Source of the DNA: UBA1479 sp963976055 | Lineage (GTDB): Bacteria; Pseudomonadota; Alphaproteobacteria; Rhodospirillales; Casp-alpha2 | NCBI GenBank assembly: GCA_963976055.1 | Contig: CAXBJB010000007.1 | Span: forward strand, 1 to 64,000 | Length of the DNA: 64,000 bases | Direction of reading: 5' to 3' | Shown: one piece after another, positions 1 through 7,865 of the stretch | Numbering within the stretch: position 1 is the first letter of the stretch | Layout: every line of letters begins with the position of its first letter | Translations under genes and position numbers: made by a program | The notes under the pieces: model-generated | The model's input: only the letters and a program-made list of their open reading frames with translations | Databases searched by the model: none | Told to the model about the DNA's origin: nothing

Positions 1-65
1 GCCAGAGCACGTCCTTCGCCGTCTCAGCGATTCCGTATCAAGATGATAGGCTCTAGACGCGGCTT

Positions 66-419
66 CTAGGCGCCCTCCCGATCTGTCTCGGTTTTCCCCC
101 GGGTCACCAGGTAATAGCCGCTGCCGGCGAAATGGAGCAGGGGGCTGAGCTTGGACAGCAGACCCTTGCGCCGAAGATCGAGCAACAGGCGGCCGATGGG
201 CTGAAACAGGGTTTCCCCCGTGTCCGGCCCGGCCGAGTCCAGGCGCACGATGACCGAGCGGGATGCCAGGAACCGCGACCGTTCGACCATGCGTTTCACG
301 GATTCCGTGGCATGGGCAAGGTCGAGCCCGCAGAGGTCGAGTTCGTACTCCGCCGTGTCGTCGTAGCCGACCAGGCGTTTCAGATCGACATCGTCCATGG
401 CGGGTGGGTCATCGGCCAA
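66..419 (-). CDS. Small conserved protein with an Smr-like pattern
   Basis: A 117-residue protein of unknown function. Residues about 25-108 follow the strand-helix pattern of small MutS-related (Smr) domains: an ELDLCGLDL strand, a long helix, a VIVRLDSAG strand, then a helix and a final strand. The HGxG loop of true Smr nucleases is replaced by DSAGPDTGE, so the assignment is tentative. The start is TTG at 419, chosen because a GGAAGGA ribosome site lies about 8 bases upstream; an ATG at 398 is the alternative. It begins 17 bases after the stop of the upstream dehalogenase gene, so the two are probably co-transcribed. No signal peptide or membrane segment is visible. Confidence 0.6.
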   Translation of the reverse strand: MADDPPAMDDVDLKRLVGYDDTAEYELDLCGLDLAHATESVKRMVERSRFLASRSVIVRLDSAGPDTGETLFQPIGRLLLDLRRKGLLSKLSPLLHFAGSGYYLVTRGKTETDREGA

Positions 420-436
420 GCCGGGATCCTTCCACG

Positions 437-1168
437 TCAGCAGCCCATTGCGATGGCCAGATCCTCGACGCTGTCGACGATCACGTCGTAGTCGCTGGTC
501 GCCTTGAAGTCCTTCACCTGATCGACGCCGTATTCCGTCGGCCGGTTGATATAGGCCGTGCGCAGGCCTTCCTTGCGCGCCGCCTCCAGGTCATCGTTAT
601 GGGCGGCGCCCATCATCACTTCCTCGGGCTTGACGCCGAGCAGGCGCACGGCGTTGCGATAGACCTCGGGATCGCGCTTGTAGGCCATGTGCATGTCCGA
701 CGAATAGATGAAGTCCCAGGGCAGGCCCGCGTGCTTGGCCATGTTGGCCAGCAGCATCAGCGACCCGTTGGACAGCGGCGCGATCAGGAACCTGGTCTTC
801 AGGCGAAGCAGCCCGGGGATGCTGTCGGGCCAGGGCGACAGGCGGTGCCAGAACATGTTGAGGTCCGCTTTCTCGTCTTCGGTAAAGCGGTCGGCGATCC
901 CGAATTCGACCAGGATTTCGTCCAGGCGTTCGCGGTGGATGACGTCCAAGGGCGTCCAGGCGCGCTGGCCCGAGATCACCCGATGCAGGCCCGGCCGATA
1001 ACCGGCCCGCCAGGCCCGGGCGAAGGCTTCCCAGTCGACGCCCTCGATGCCCTTTTTCTTGGCCAGGGCCTCGCCCATGCGGGTGACCGACCCGCGCCAG
1101 TCGGTGATCGTGCCGAAGGTGTCGAATACGACGGCCTTCACGTTCTTGAAATCTTTCCGGTCCGCCAT
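437..1168 (-). CDS. Haloacid dehalogenase, type II family
   Basis: A 243-residue cytoplasmic HAD hydrolase of the L-2-haloacid dehalogenase (type II) group, which removes halide from 2-halo acids through an aspartyl-ester intermediate. The nucleophile motif VVFDTFGT places Asp16. Further family motifs are the PLSNGS segment, the MAYKRDPEVY segment with its Lys and Tyr, and AAHNDDLEAAR near residue 200. The reading frame extends 57 codons further upstream, but ATG 1168 is preceded by GGAGGA at correct spacing and begins the conserved protein. Real substrates of such chromosomal copies are often unknown. The 3' neighbour starts 17 bases later. Confidence 0.88.
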   Translation of the reverse strand: MADRKDFKNVKAVVFDTFGTITDWRGSVTRMGEALAKKKGIEGVDWEAFARAWRAGYRPGLHRVISGQRAWTPLDVIHRERLDEILVEFGIADRFTEDEKADLNMFWHRLSPWPDSIPGLLRLKTRFLIAPLSNGSLMLLANMAKHAGLPWDFIYSSDMHMAYKRDPEVYRNAVRLLGVKPEEVMMGAAHNDDLEAARKEGLRTAYINRPTEYGVDQVKDFKATSDYDVIVDSVEDLAIAMGC

Positions 1169-1329
1169 GCTGCGTCCTCCGTCTTCGTGTGCCCGCCCCG
1201 GCAATTCACATAGCGGGTTCCAGGACAGGACGCCAGTGCCGCCGTCGGGCGGCGCGGTCACGCAGATGTGCGCGCCATCCCTTGCGGGAATCGCTTTACG
1301 CCGTTCCTGCGGCGGTGTTTCATACGCCC

Positions 1330-2178
1330 ATGGGCACACGTGGATGGGCGGCGTGCGTGGCGGCGATGCTGACGATGGCGGCGCCGACCGAGGCCAAGGA
1401 GGCCAAGGACGTCGACCTTGAACTGGTGCTGGCCGTGGACGTTTCCGGCAGCATCGACGAGGACGAAGCGCGCTTGCAGCGCGAAGGCTTTGCCACGGCC
1501 ATCACCAACCCGCATATCCTGCGCGCCATCCGTTCAGGCCCCTTGGGCCGGGTTGCCGTGATGTACGTGGAATGGTCGGGACTGGACCGCCACCACATCG
1601 TCGCCGACTGGACGGTAATCGCCAATGAGGACGACGCCCGCGACTTCGCCGAAACCATATCCGATGGATCGCCGTTCCGCGGCCATTGGACATCGATCTC
1701 CAGCGTCATCGACCAGAGCATGAAGTACCTGGAGAGCAACCCGTACCGGGGTGCGCGCCAGGTCATCGATATCTCCGGCGACGGCGAAAATAACAACGGC
1801 GATCCCATCATGGGGGCCCGCGACCGCGCCATTGCCGCCGGCGTGACCATCAACGGCCTGCCCATCATCAACGGGCGCACCGGCCCCAACGGCATGGCGC
1901 CGCCGGAGGACCTGGACGGTTACTACCGGGATTGCGTGATCGGCGGGCCGGGGGCGTTTCTGGTCGTCGCCCGCGGGTTTTCCGACTTCGCCCGCGCCAT
2001 CCGGCGCAAGCTGTTCCTGGAATTGTCGGGCTGGCAGCCCGCGCCCCGGCGCGTGCGGGCGTCCCTGCGGCCCAAGGCGGACTGCCTGACCGGCGAGAAA
2101 CGCACGCTCCGCGAATTGCAGGAACTGAACGACATCCAGAAGGATCGCTACAAGGAAGAGCGCTCCAGGGCGCATTGA
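1330..2178 (+). CDS. DUF1194 von Willebrand-like protein, copy 1
   Basis: A 282-residue exported protein of the DUF1194 family, common in alphaproteobacteria and of unknown function. A signal peptide covers about residues 1-22. The mature part starts with a von Willebrand factor A-like strand carrying DVSGS (residues 37-41), the metal-ion adhesion signature DxSxS, followed by IDISGDGENNNG and INGLPI motifs typical of the family. ATG 1330 was chosen over upstream starts because it directly precedes the hydrophobic signal sequence. A paralogue follows 6 bases after its stop, so the pair is a tandem duplication and presumably one transcript. Confidence 0.85.
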   Translation: MGTRGWAACVAAMLTMAAPTEAKEAKDVDLELVLAVDVSGSIDEDEARLQREGFATAITNPHILRAIRSGPLGRVAVMYVEWSGLDRHHIVADWTVIANEDDARDFAETISDGSPFRGHWTSISSVIDQSMKYLESNPYRGARQVIDISGDGENNNGDPIMGARDRAIAAGVTINGLPIINGRTGPNGMAPPEDLDGYYRDCVIGGPGAFLVVARGFSDFARAIRRKLFLELSGWQPAPRRVRASLRPKADCLTGEKRTLRELQELNDIQKDRYKEERSRAH

Positions 2179-2184
2179 GTTAGG

Positions 2185-3000
2185 ATGGCGGCCATGCGGA
2201 TTGTGCATCTGTTTCCGGTGATCTTGGCGGCGCTCGTGGCAGGGTTGCCCGGCCCGGCCCGCGCCCTCGATGTCGACCTGGAACTGGTGCTGGCCGTCGA
2301 TGTGTCCGGCAGCATCGAAAAGGACGAAGCCGAATTGCAGCGCGAAGGCTTCGTGCAGGCATTCCGCAACGAGGCCGTGATCCGCGCCGTCACCAGCGGC
2401 GAACACAAGCGCATCGCCGTCACCTATATCGAATGGGCGGGCACCGGCCATCAGCGCCTGGGCATCGACTGGCGGATCATCGACAGCGCCAAGGCGGCCC
2501 ACGATTTCGCCGGTGAGTTATCCGGTCTGCCCTTTGCCTCGGCGCTCTGGACCTCCATATCCGGGGCCATCGATTTCGGCATGGAGCGCCTGCGCACAAG
2601 CCCCCATCGCTCCAAGCGCCGGGTCATCGACATTTCCGGCGACGGGGCCAACAACCACGGCGAGGCTATTCTGCCGGCCCGCGACCGCGCCGTGCGCCAG
2701 GGCGTGACCATCAACGGCCTGCCCATCGTCAACGGCCGGCCCAGCCCCTACGGCACGCCGCAACTGCCGAACCTGGACTGGTATTTCGAGGATTGCGTGA
2801 TCGGCGGCCCCGGCGCCTTCATCGTCGTCGCCGACGGCTTCGCCGACTTCGGGCGCGCCATCAAACGCAAGCTGATCCGCGAGATCGCGGGCCTGGGCGC
2901 GCCGCCCGGGCGGCCGTCGCTGTTCCGTCCGGCGCGCATGGAAAAACGCCCGCCCTGCGATGCGGGCGAACAGCTGCTCAAGGAAATGGACGACACTTAA
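2185..3000 (+). CDS. DUF1194 von Willebrand-like protein, copy 2
   Basis: A 271-residue paralogue of the preceding gene. It has a signal peptide (about residues 1-28, ending GPARA), a DVSGS metal-site motif at residues 39-43, an IDISGDGANNHG motif, and the same INGLPI and DCVIGGPGAF segments. The C-terminal tail differs from copy 1 and is shorter. ATG 2185 is used; ATG 2194 would shorten only the signal peptide. It is convergent with the phzF-like gene, whose stop lies 4 bases away, and no terminator hairpin fits between them. Function is unknown; periplasmic location is inferred from the signal peptide. Confidence 0.85.
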   Translation: MAAMRIVHLFPVILAALVAGLPGPARALDVDLELVLAVDVSGSIEKDEAELQREGFVQAFRNEAVIRAVTSGEHKRIAVTYIEWAGTGHQRLGIDWRIIDSAKAAHDFAGELSGLPFASALWTSISGAIDFGMERLRTSPHRSKRRVIDISGDGANNHGEAILPARDRAVRQGVTINGLPIVNGRPSPYGTPQLPNLDWYFEDCVIGGPGAFIVVADGFADFGRAIKRKLIREIAGLGAPPGRPSLFRPARMEKRPPCDAGEQLLKEMDDT

Positions 3001-3004
3001 ACCT

Positions 3005-3898
3005 TTAAATCTCGATCTCGCCCCGCATGACAGCCGCACAGGCGCCGCCGACGCGGATTGCCGTGACCGTGCCGCCCGTGACATCGGCCGCCGTTTCGAT
3101 CAGTGACGGACGGCCCATCTCGACCCCCTGGACGATCCGGTAATCATGACTGCCGTCGCCCGCCGCCAAGGTGCCGAGCAAGCCCGTCAACGCCGCCGCC
3201 GCCCCGCCCGTGGCCGGGTCCTCGGCGATGCCCAGACCAGGTGCGAACATGCGCGCGCGGAAGGCTCCGGGGACCGCCGGATCGGGGGTGTAGACGAAGA
3301 CATGACCGCCCATGGCGGGATGCCGCGCCATGGCGTCGGCGTTGCCGCGGGCCCGGCCAAGGGCGTCGATCCCGCTCAGCCGGGCGAGGGGAAAGATCAT
3401 GCCGGCGGAACCCAGCAGCGGCGGGTGGGCTGATATGTCGATGTCCTCCGGGCGCAATCCGACGCAAGGGGCGAAATCCGCCGGCGAGAATTCCCCGGAC
3501 TGGGAAAATGTCTGGGGGGCGGTCAAACGCGCCCCCGCCGGACCATTTGGCCCCGGCAGGATATCGACGGGGACCAAGCCCGCCGTTTCCTCGAACCGCA
3601 ATGCCGATCCCAGAGGCTTGCCGAACAGACTGCCCTCGCGGGCCAGCACGAAGGCCGTGCCGACGTTGGGATGTCCGGCGAAGGGCAGTTCGCGTCCCGG
3701 CGTGAAGATGCGCACGCGGGCCGTATTGGCCGGGTCGGCGGGCGGCAGGACGAAAGTGGTTTCCGACAGGTTGAATTCGCGGGCGACGGCCTGCATGGTG
3801 TCGTCGGCAAGACCCTCCGCGTCCAGCACCACGGCCAGCGGATTGCCGCCGAAGGCGCGGTCGGTGAACACATCGACGGTGACGAAGCGGCAGGTCAT
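3005..3898 (-). CDS. PhzF family isomerase/epimerase
   Basis: A 297-residue protein of the PhzF (diaminopimelate-epimerase fold) family, full length. The first half-domain has VDVFTDRAFGGNPLAVV and the catalytic glutamate Glu46 in NLSETTF; FAGHPNVGTA follows near residue 75. The second half-domain has the DPATGGAAAALTG signature near residue 225. Members isomerise small metabolites; only true PhzF makes phenazines, and no other phenazine gene is present, so the substrate is unknown. The start ATG at 3898 faces the divergent PAS gene across a 148-base region with repeated TTGAC half-sites. Confidence 0.88.
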   Translation of the reverse strand: MTCRFVTVDVFTDRAFGGNPLAVVLDAEGLADDTMQAVAREFNLSETTFVLPPADPANTARVRIFTPGRELPFAGHPNVGTAFVLAREGSLFGKPLGSALRFEETAGLVPVDILPGPNGPAGARLTAPQTFSQSGEFSPADFAPCVGLRPEDIDISAHPPLLGSAGMIFPLARLSGIDALGRARGNADAMARHPAMGGHVFVYTPDPAVPGAFRARMFAPGLGIAEDPATGGAAAALTGLLGTLAAGDGSHDYRIVQGVEMGRPSLIETAADVTGGTVTAIRVGGACAAVMRGEIEI

Positions 3899-3900
3899 CA

Positions 3901-3958
3901 GGGTCGACCCACGATCAATTGACGGTCCGAAAATTGACCAAAGTCAACATTGGGTCAA
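3901..3958. promoter_or_regulatory. Cluster of TTGAC/GTCAA repeats in a divergent promoter region
   Basis: The region between the phzF-like gene and the first PAS gene contains GGGTCGACCC (3901-3910, a perfect palindrome), TTGAC (3919-3923), TTGACC (3934-3939), GTCAA (3943-3947) and GGTCAA (3953-3958). The last three form inverted pairs with spacers of 4 and 13 bases. Such a cluster suggests a dimeric repressor or activator site. The binding protein is unknown. Confidence 0.4.
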
Positions 3959-4046
3959 GGGATGCATTGTATGAATACGTGTGGTGGCGCCCTGTATTTT
4001 CGGTATTGTGCATGGTCGTTTCGATTCATTGTTCGGGAGAGTTTAA

Positions 4047-4571
4047 ATGACGCAATCTCAGAATGTAACCGGCAAGGAAGCGTTCTTCGGCGACAACGAG
4101 ATCATCGTGTCGAAAACGGACCTGAAGGGCCACATCACCTACGCCAACGACGTGTTCCTGGACATCGCCGGCTATACCGAGGCAGAAGTTCTCGGCAAGC
4201 CGCATAGCCTGATCCGCCACCCGCGCATGCCCAGGTGCATCTTCAAGCTGCTATGGGAGACGATCTCCGGCGGGGGCGAGTTGTTCGCCTATGTCATGAA
4301 CCGCTGCAAGAACGGCGACCATTACTGGGTTCTCGCCCATGTCACGCCGTCGCGCAACGAGACGGGGGAGATCATCGGCTATCATTCCAGCCGCCGCGTG
4401 CCGAACCGTAAAATCCTCGAGGGTACCATCGTGCCGCTTTACGAGCAGTTGCGGCGGAAAGAGGACAGCTTCGAAAATCGCAAGGAAGGCATGAACGCGG
4501 CCTTCGGCGACATCACCCAAATGCTGCAAAGCAAGGGCGTCGCCTATGATGAATTCATTGCCCGGCTGTAA
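4047..4571 (+). CDS. Aer-like PAS redox-sensor protein, copy 1
   Basis: A 174-residue stand-alone PAS protein. Its PAS domain (about residues 15-125) aligns without gaps to that of the aerotaxis receptor Aer: N34 in YANDVF, R57-H58 in IRHP, F66, N85 and KNGDHYW are at the same positions. In Aer these residues lie in or near the FAD pocket. At position 60, where Aer and the paralogue at 6070 have Asp (HPDMP), this copy has Arg (HPRMP). A helical tail follows. It has no membrane segment and no signalling domain; the chemoreceptor gene that follows 69 bases later supplies one. The start ATG has GGGAGAG upstream. Role inferred: cytoplasmic redox or oxygen input for energy taxis. Confidence 0.85.
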   Translation: MTQSQNVTGKEAFFGDNEIIVSKTDLKGHITYANDVFLDIAGYTEAEVLGKPHSLIRHPRMPRCIFKLLWETISGGGELFAYVMNRCKNGDHYWVLAHVTPSRNETGEIIGYHSSRRVPNRKILEGTIVPLYEQLRRKEDSFENRKEGMNAAFGDITQMLQSKGVAYDEFIARL

Positions 4572-4640
4572 CATCGGCGTGTTGCCGCCCTCCCGGGGTA
4601 GGGCGGGTTCAAGCCAATCATAAGAATTTTGGGGGCCGGG

Positions 4641-5807
4641 ATGTTTTTCACCAACGCAAGCCATGGTAAAAGCCATCTGATCAGTCAGGCGCTGAAGGTC
4701 TGCGAGGCCGTTTCCAACGGCGATTTCGAGGCGCGGATCATCGGCATCGGCGGCAATCAGGGCGAGGTTGCCGATCTGTGCCGTGCGATCAACCGATTGA
4801 TCGACCGGACGGACGCCTATGTCCGGGAATCCACCGCGAGCCTGGAATACGTCAGCAAGAACAAATATTTCCGGCGTATCCAGGAACCGGGCATGGTGGG
4901 CGCCTTTCTGACCGCATCGCGCGCGATCAACGCGGCCACGCAATCGATGGAGGACCGCATCGCGAGCTTCCGGGCCGTGGTCGGTGAATTCGAAACGACC
5001 ATGCAAGGGGTGACGGAGACCGTGTCGTCGGCGTCGACCGAGCTTGAATCCTCGGCCAACGCCATGAACGTGACGGCCGGATCGACCAGCGAACAGGCGG
5101 CCACGGTCGCCGCCGCCGCCGAAGAGGCATCGGTCAACGTGGAAACGGTCGCCGCCGCCGCCGAGCAGTTGTCGAATTCGATTTCTGAGATCGGCCGTCA
5201 GGTCAGCAATTCGTCGGATGTCGCCAAGGCCGCCATCGAACGGGCCCGCGACGCGGATGCGAAGATCGCGGGGCTGGCGGAAGCCTCGCAGCGGATTGGC
5301 GAGGTCTTGGGATTGATCACCGACATCGCAAACCAGACCAACCTTTTGGCGCTGAACGCGACCATCGAGGCGGCCCGCGCCGGCGAGGCCGGCAAGGGCT
5401 TCGCCGTGGTCGCCGCCGAGGTCAAGAACCTGGCCAATCAGACGGCCAAGGCAACGGAAGAGATTTCCCTGCAGATCGACAATATCCAGAACGTCACAGG
5501 CGAAACGGTCGACGCCATCAAGGAGATCAACCGCACGATTGGCCAGATCGGGGAAACGTCGACGGCAATCTCCGCCGCCGTCGAGGAGCAGGATGCCGCA
5601 ACCAAGGAAATTGCCGTCAACGTCGAACAGGCCGCGGTGGGTACGTCCGAGGTCACCCGGAACGTCGCCCTGGTCACCCAGGGGGCGCAGGAGACGGGCG
5701 CCGCCGCCAGTCAGGTTCTGAGTGCATCCGGTGAATTGGCGAAGCAATCGTCGTTGTTGGAAACGGAAGTGCGCAGCTTCCTGGATCGCCTGCGGGCCGT
5801 CGTCTAA
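4641..5807 (+). CDS. Soluble methyl-accepting chemotaxis protein, copy 1
   Basis: A 388-residue chemoreceptor without transmembrane segments. Residues about 10-110 form a helical region (ISQALKVCEAVSNGDFEARI, VEYVSKNKY-like segment) resembling the HAMP-linked part of PAS-type receptors. The rest is the MCP coiled coil with the invariant hairpin tip, including ITDIANQTNLLALNATIEAA and AGEAGKGFAVVA, which binds CheA and CheW. ATG 4641 was chosen over TTG 4629 because the paralogue at 6698 starts at the equivalent residue and GGGGG lies just upstream. It follows the Aer-like PAS gene, with a GC-rich hairpin (4585-4606) between them, so the pair probably forms a two-piece receptor. Confidence 0.85.
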   Translation: MFFTNASHGKSHLISQALKVCEAVSNGDFEARIIGIGGNQGEVADLCRAINRLIDRTDAYVRESTASLEYVSKNKYFRRIQEPGMVGAFLTASRAINAATQSMEDRIASFRAVVGEFETTMQGVTETVSSASTELESSANAMNVTAGSTSEQAATVAAAAEEASVNVETVAAAAEQLSNSISEIGRQVSNSSDVAKAAIERARDADAKIAGLAEASQRIGEVLGLITDIANQTNLLALNATIEAARAGEAGKGFAVVAAEVKNLANQTAKATEEISLQIDNIQNVTGETVDAIKEINRTIGQIGETSTAISAAVEEQDAATKEIAVNVEQAAVGTSEVTRNVALVTQGAQETGAAASQVLSASGELAKQSSLLETEVRSFLDRLRAVV

Positions 5808-6069
5808 CCGGCATGTGCCGCCGACCTATAAGGATAAGAAGGTCGGCCCACGGGGCCGCCGTTGGCCGCCTACGACTTTGGTCGAGCTTATATTTCGTTT
5901 AAACCACACATATTATATGGATAATAGGCCGCTTCGGTATGCTGCCGGCCCGCTTTCCAATGGCGTGCCGGGGTGTTCTATGCGGTGCGATTGCCCCCGG
6001 CATCCGAGGCCGGGAAAGGGGAAGCCATGTCCGTGCCGCGCACGGATATTTTGATTTGGAGGAGACAAC

Positions 6070-6594
6070 ATGACCGCCGCTGTCAGTTTGACAGGCAAAG
6101 AGGTTCCCTTCGGAGAAGACGAGATCATCGTCTCGAAGACGGACCTAAAAGGCCGCATCACCTACGCCAACGACGTGTTCCTGAGAATCGCCGGTTATAC
6201 CGAGGCTGAAGTCCTCGATCAGCCGCACAGCATCATCCGGCATCCGGACATGCCGCGCTGCGTGTTCAAGCTGCTGTGGGACACGATCTCGGCAGGATCG
6301 GAAATTTTCGCCTACGTGGTCAACCGCAGCAAGAACGGCGACCACTATTGGGTGCTGGCCCACGTCACGCCGTCGTTCGATGCGAACCGATCCATCATCG
6401 GCTATCATTCAAACCGCCGCGTGCCCGACCGGCAGGTGCTGGACCGCGCGATCATCCCGCTTTACCGGGAGCTGAAGAAAAAAGAAGACGCGTTCGATAA
6501 CCGAAAAGACGGCATGAACGCCGCCTTTGCCGACATCACGGCCTTGCTACAAGGCAAGGGCGTCGCCTACGACGAATTCATCGCCACGATATAA
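6070..6594 (+). CDS. Aer-like PAS redox-sensor protein, copy 2
   Basis: A 174-residue paralogue of the PAS protein at 4047, identical in length and closely similar throughout. It keeps all recognisable Aer-type flavin-pocket positions, including N34, R57-H58, D60 (HPDMP), F66 and N85, so it is the better candidate for a working FAD sensor. A GGAGGAG ribosome site lies just before the ATG. The next gene, 103 bases downstream, is a chemoreceptor paralogue, repeating the arrangement of copy 1. The upstream gap carries CACATATTATA (5907-5917), also found ahead of the chemoreceptor at 47680. Confidence 0.87.
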   Translation: MTAAVSLTGKEVPFGEDEIIVSKTDLKGRITYANDVFLRIAGYTEAEVLDQPHSIIRHPDMPRCVFKLLWDTISAGSEIFAYVVNRSKNGDHYWVLAHVTPSFDANRSIIGYHSNRRVPDRQVLDRAIIPLYRELKKKEDAFDNRKDGMNAAFADITALLQGKGVAYDEFIATI

Positions 6595-6697
6595 GTCCCC
6601 ACAACCAATCTCCGCACACACACGCGGCTTCGCACGCCGCGCTGCGCATGCCTGGGCCCATGGGGTCGGGCATGCCAAACCGAAGGGAAATCAGTCT

Positions 6698-7858
6698 GTG
6701 TTCTTTTCCATAACCCGTAAAAAAGCGTATGCCGCCAAGGCATTGAAAGTTTGCAAGGCCGTCGCCGACGGCGACTTCGAGGCCCGCATCATCGGTATCG
6801 ACGACCGCGACGGCGAAATGGCCGAGCTTTGCCACGCCATCAACCGCCTGATCGACCGCACCGACGCCTATGTGCGGGAATCCACCGCGAGCCTGGAATA
6901 CGTGAGTAAAAACAAATACTTTCGGCGCATTCAGGAGCGCGGCATGCTGGGCGCCTTCCGCACCGCGTCCCAGGTCATCAATGAAGCCACCCAGTCGATG
7001 GAGGACCGCATCAATGCCTTCCGCGATGTGACCGACGCGTTTGAAAGCCGCATGAGCGGCGTGACCCAGGCGGTGTCCGCCGCCTCGACGGAACTTGAAT
7101 CCTCGGCGGGGGCCATGAACATCACGGCCTCGTCGACCAGCCAGCAGGCGGCGTCCGCCGCCGGCGCCGCCGACCAGGCGACCGCCAACGCGCAGACGGT
7201 TGCGGCGGCGGCGGAGGAACTGTCGAGCTCGATCTCCGAGATCGGCCGTCAGGTCACGCATTCCACGTCGATTTCCCAATCGGCCGTGGTCCATGCCCGC
7301 GAAGCCGACAAGCGCATCGAGAATCTGTCCCAGGGGTCGCAACGCATCGGCGAGGTGTTGGCGCTGATCGCCGACATCGCCAACCAGACCAACCTTCTGG
7401 CCCTCAACGCAACCATCGAGGCGGCCCGCGCCGGCGAGGCCGGGAAAGGCTTTGCCGTGGTCGCCGGAGAGGTCAAGAACCTGGCCAACCAGACCGCCAA
7501 AGCCACGGATGACATCGCGGCGCAGGTCGAGAACATCCAGGCCGTGACCACCGAAACGGTGGCGGCGATCGCCCAGATCAGCGCCACCATCGACGATATG
7601 GAGGAAGCGGCCACCGCGATTTCCGCCGCCGTTGAGGAACAGGACGCGGCGACCCGGGACATCGCCGCCAATGTGGAGCAGGCCGCCGCCGGCACGGCGG
7701 AGGTCACCCGCAACGTCACGCTGGTGACGGAAGGCGCCGAGGAAACCGGATCGGCCGCCCAGCAGGTGCTGGAGGCCTCGGGCGAACTGGCGCGCCAGTC
7801 GACGGTCCTGGAAAACGAGGTTCGGGGCTTCCTGGAACGCCTGCGCGCGGTTCTCTAG
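6698..7858 (+). CDS. Soluble methyl-accepting chemotaxis protein, copy 2
   Basis: A 386-residue cytoplasmic chemoreceptor, paralogue of the gene at 4641. It starts at GTG 6698 with GAAGGGA about 10 bases upstream; the open frame runs further 5' but overlaps the PAS gene and does not match the paralogue there. It has the same N-terminal helical region (AKALKVCKAVADGDFEARI) and the MCP signalling hairpin with IANQTNLLALNATIEAA. No membrane segment. The intercistronic region has hairpins (CGCGGC at 6623-6628 with GCCGCG at 6636-6641). It is convergent with gcvP, whose stop lies 7 bases away. Confidence 0.86.
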   Translation: MFFSITRKKAYAAKALKVCKAVADGDFEARIIGIDDRDGEMAELCHAINRLIDRTDAYVRESTASLEYVSKNKYFRRIQERGMLGAFRTASQVINEATQSMEDRINAFRDVTDAFESRMSGVTQAVSAASTELESSAGAMNITASSTSQQAASAAGAADQATANAQTVAAAAEELSSSISEIGRQVTHSTSISQSAVVHAREADKRIENLSQGSQRIGEVLALIADIANQTNLLALNATIEAARAGEAGKGFAVVAGEVKNLANQTAKATDDIAAQVENIQAVTTETVAAIAQISATIDDMEEAATAISAAVEEQDAATRDIAANVEQAAAGTAEVTRNVTLVTEGAEETGSAAQQVLEASGELARQSTVLENEVRGFLERLRAVL

Positions 7859-7865
7859 CAGAGGC

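Noticed and set aside
3005..3898. Phenazine biosynthesis role for the PhzF-like gene
   Set aside because: No other phz gene is nearby, and the family is widespread in non-producers.
4629..4640. TTG start for the first soluble chemoreceptor
   Set aside because: The GGGGG just before ATG 4641 and the equivalent start of the paralogue at 6698 favour 4641.
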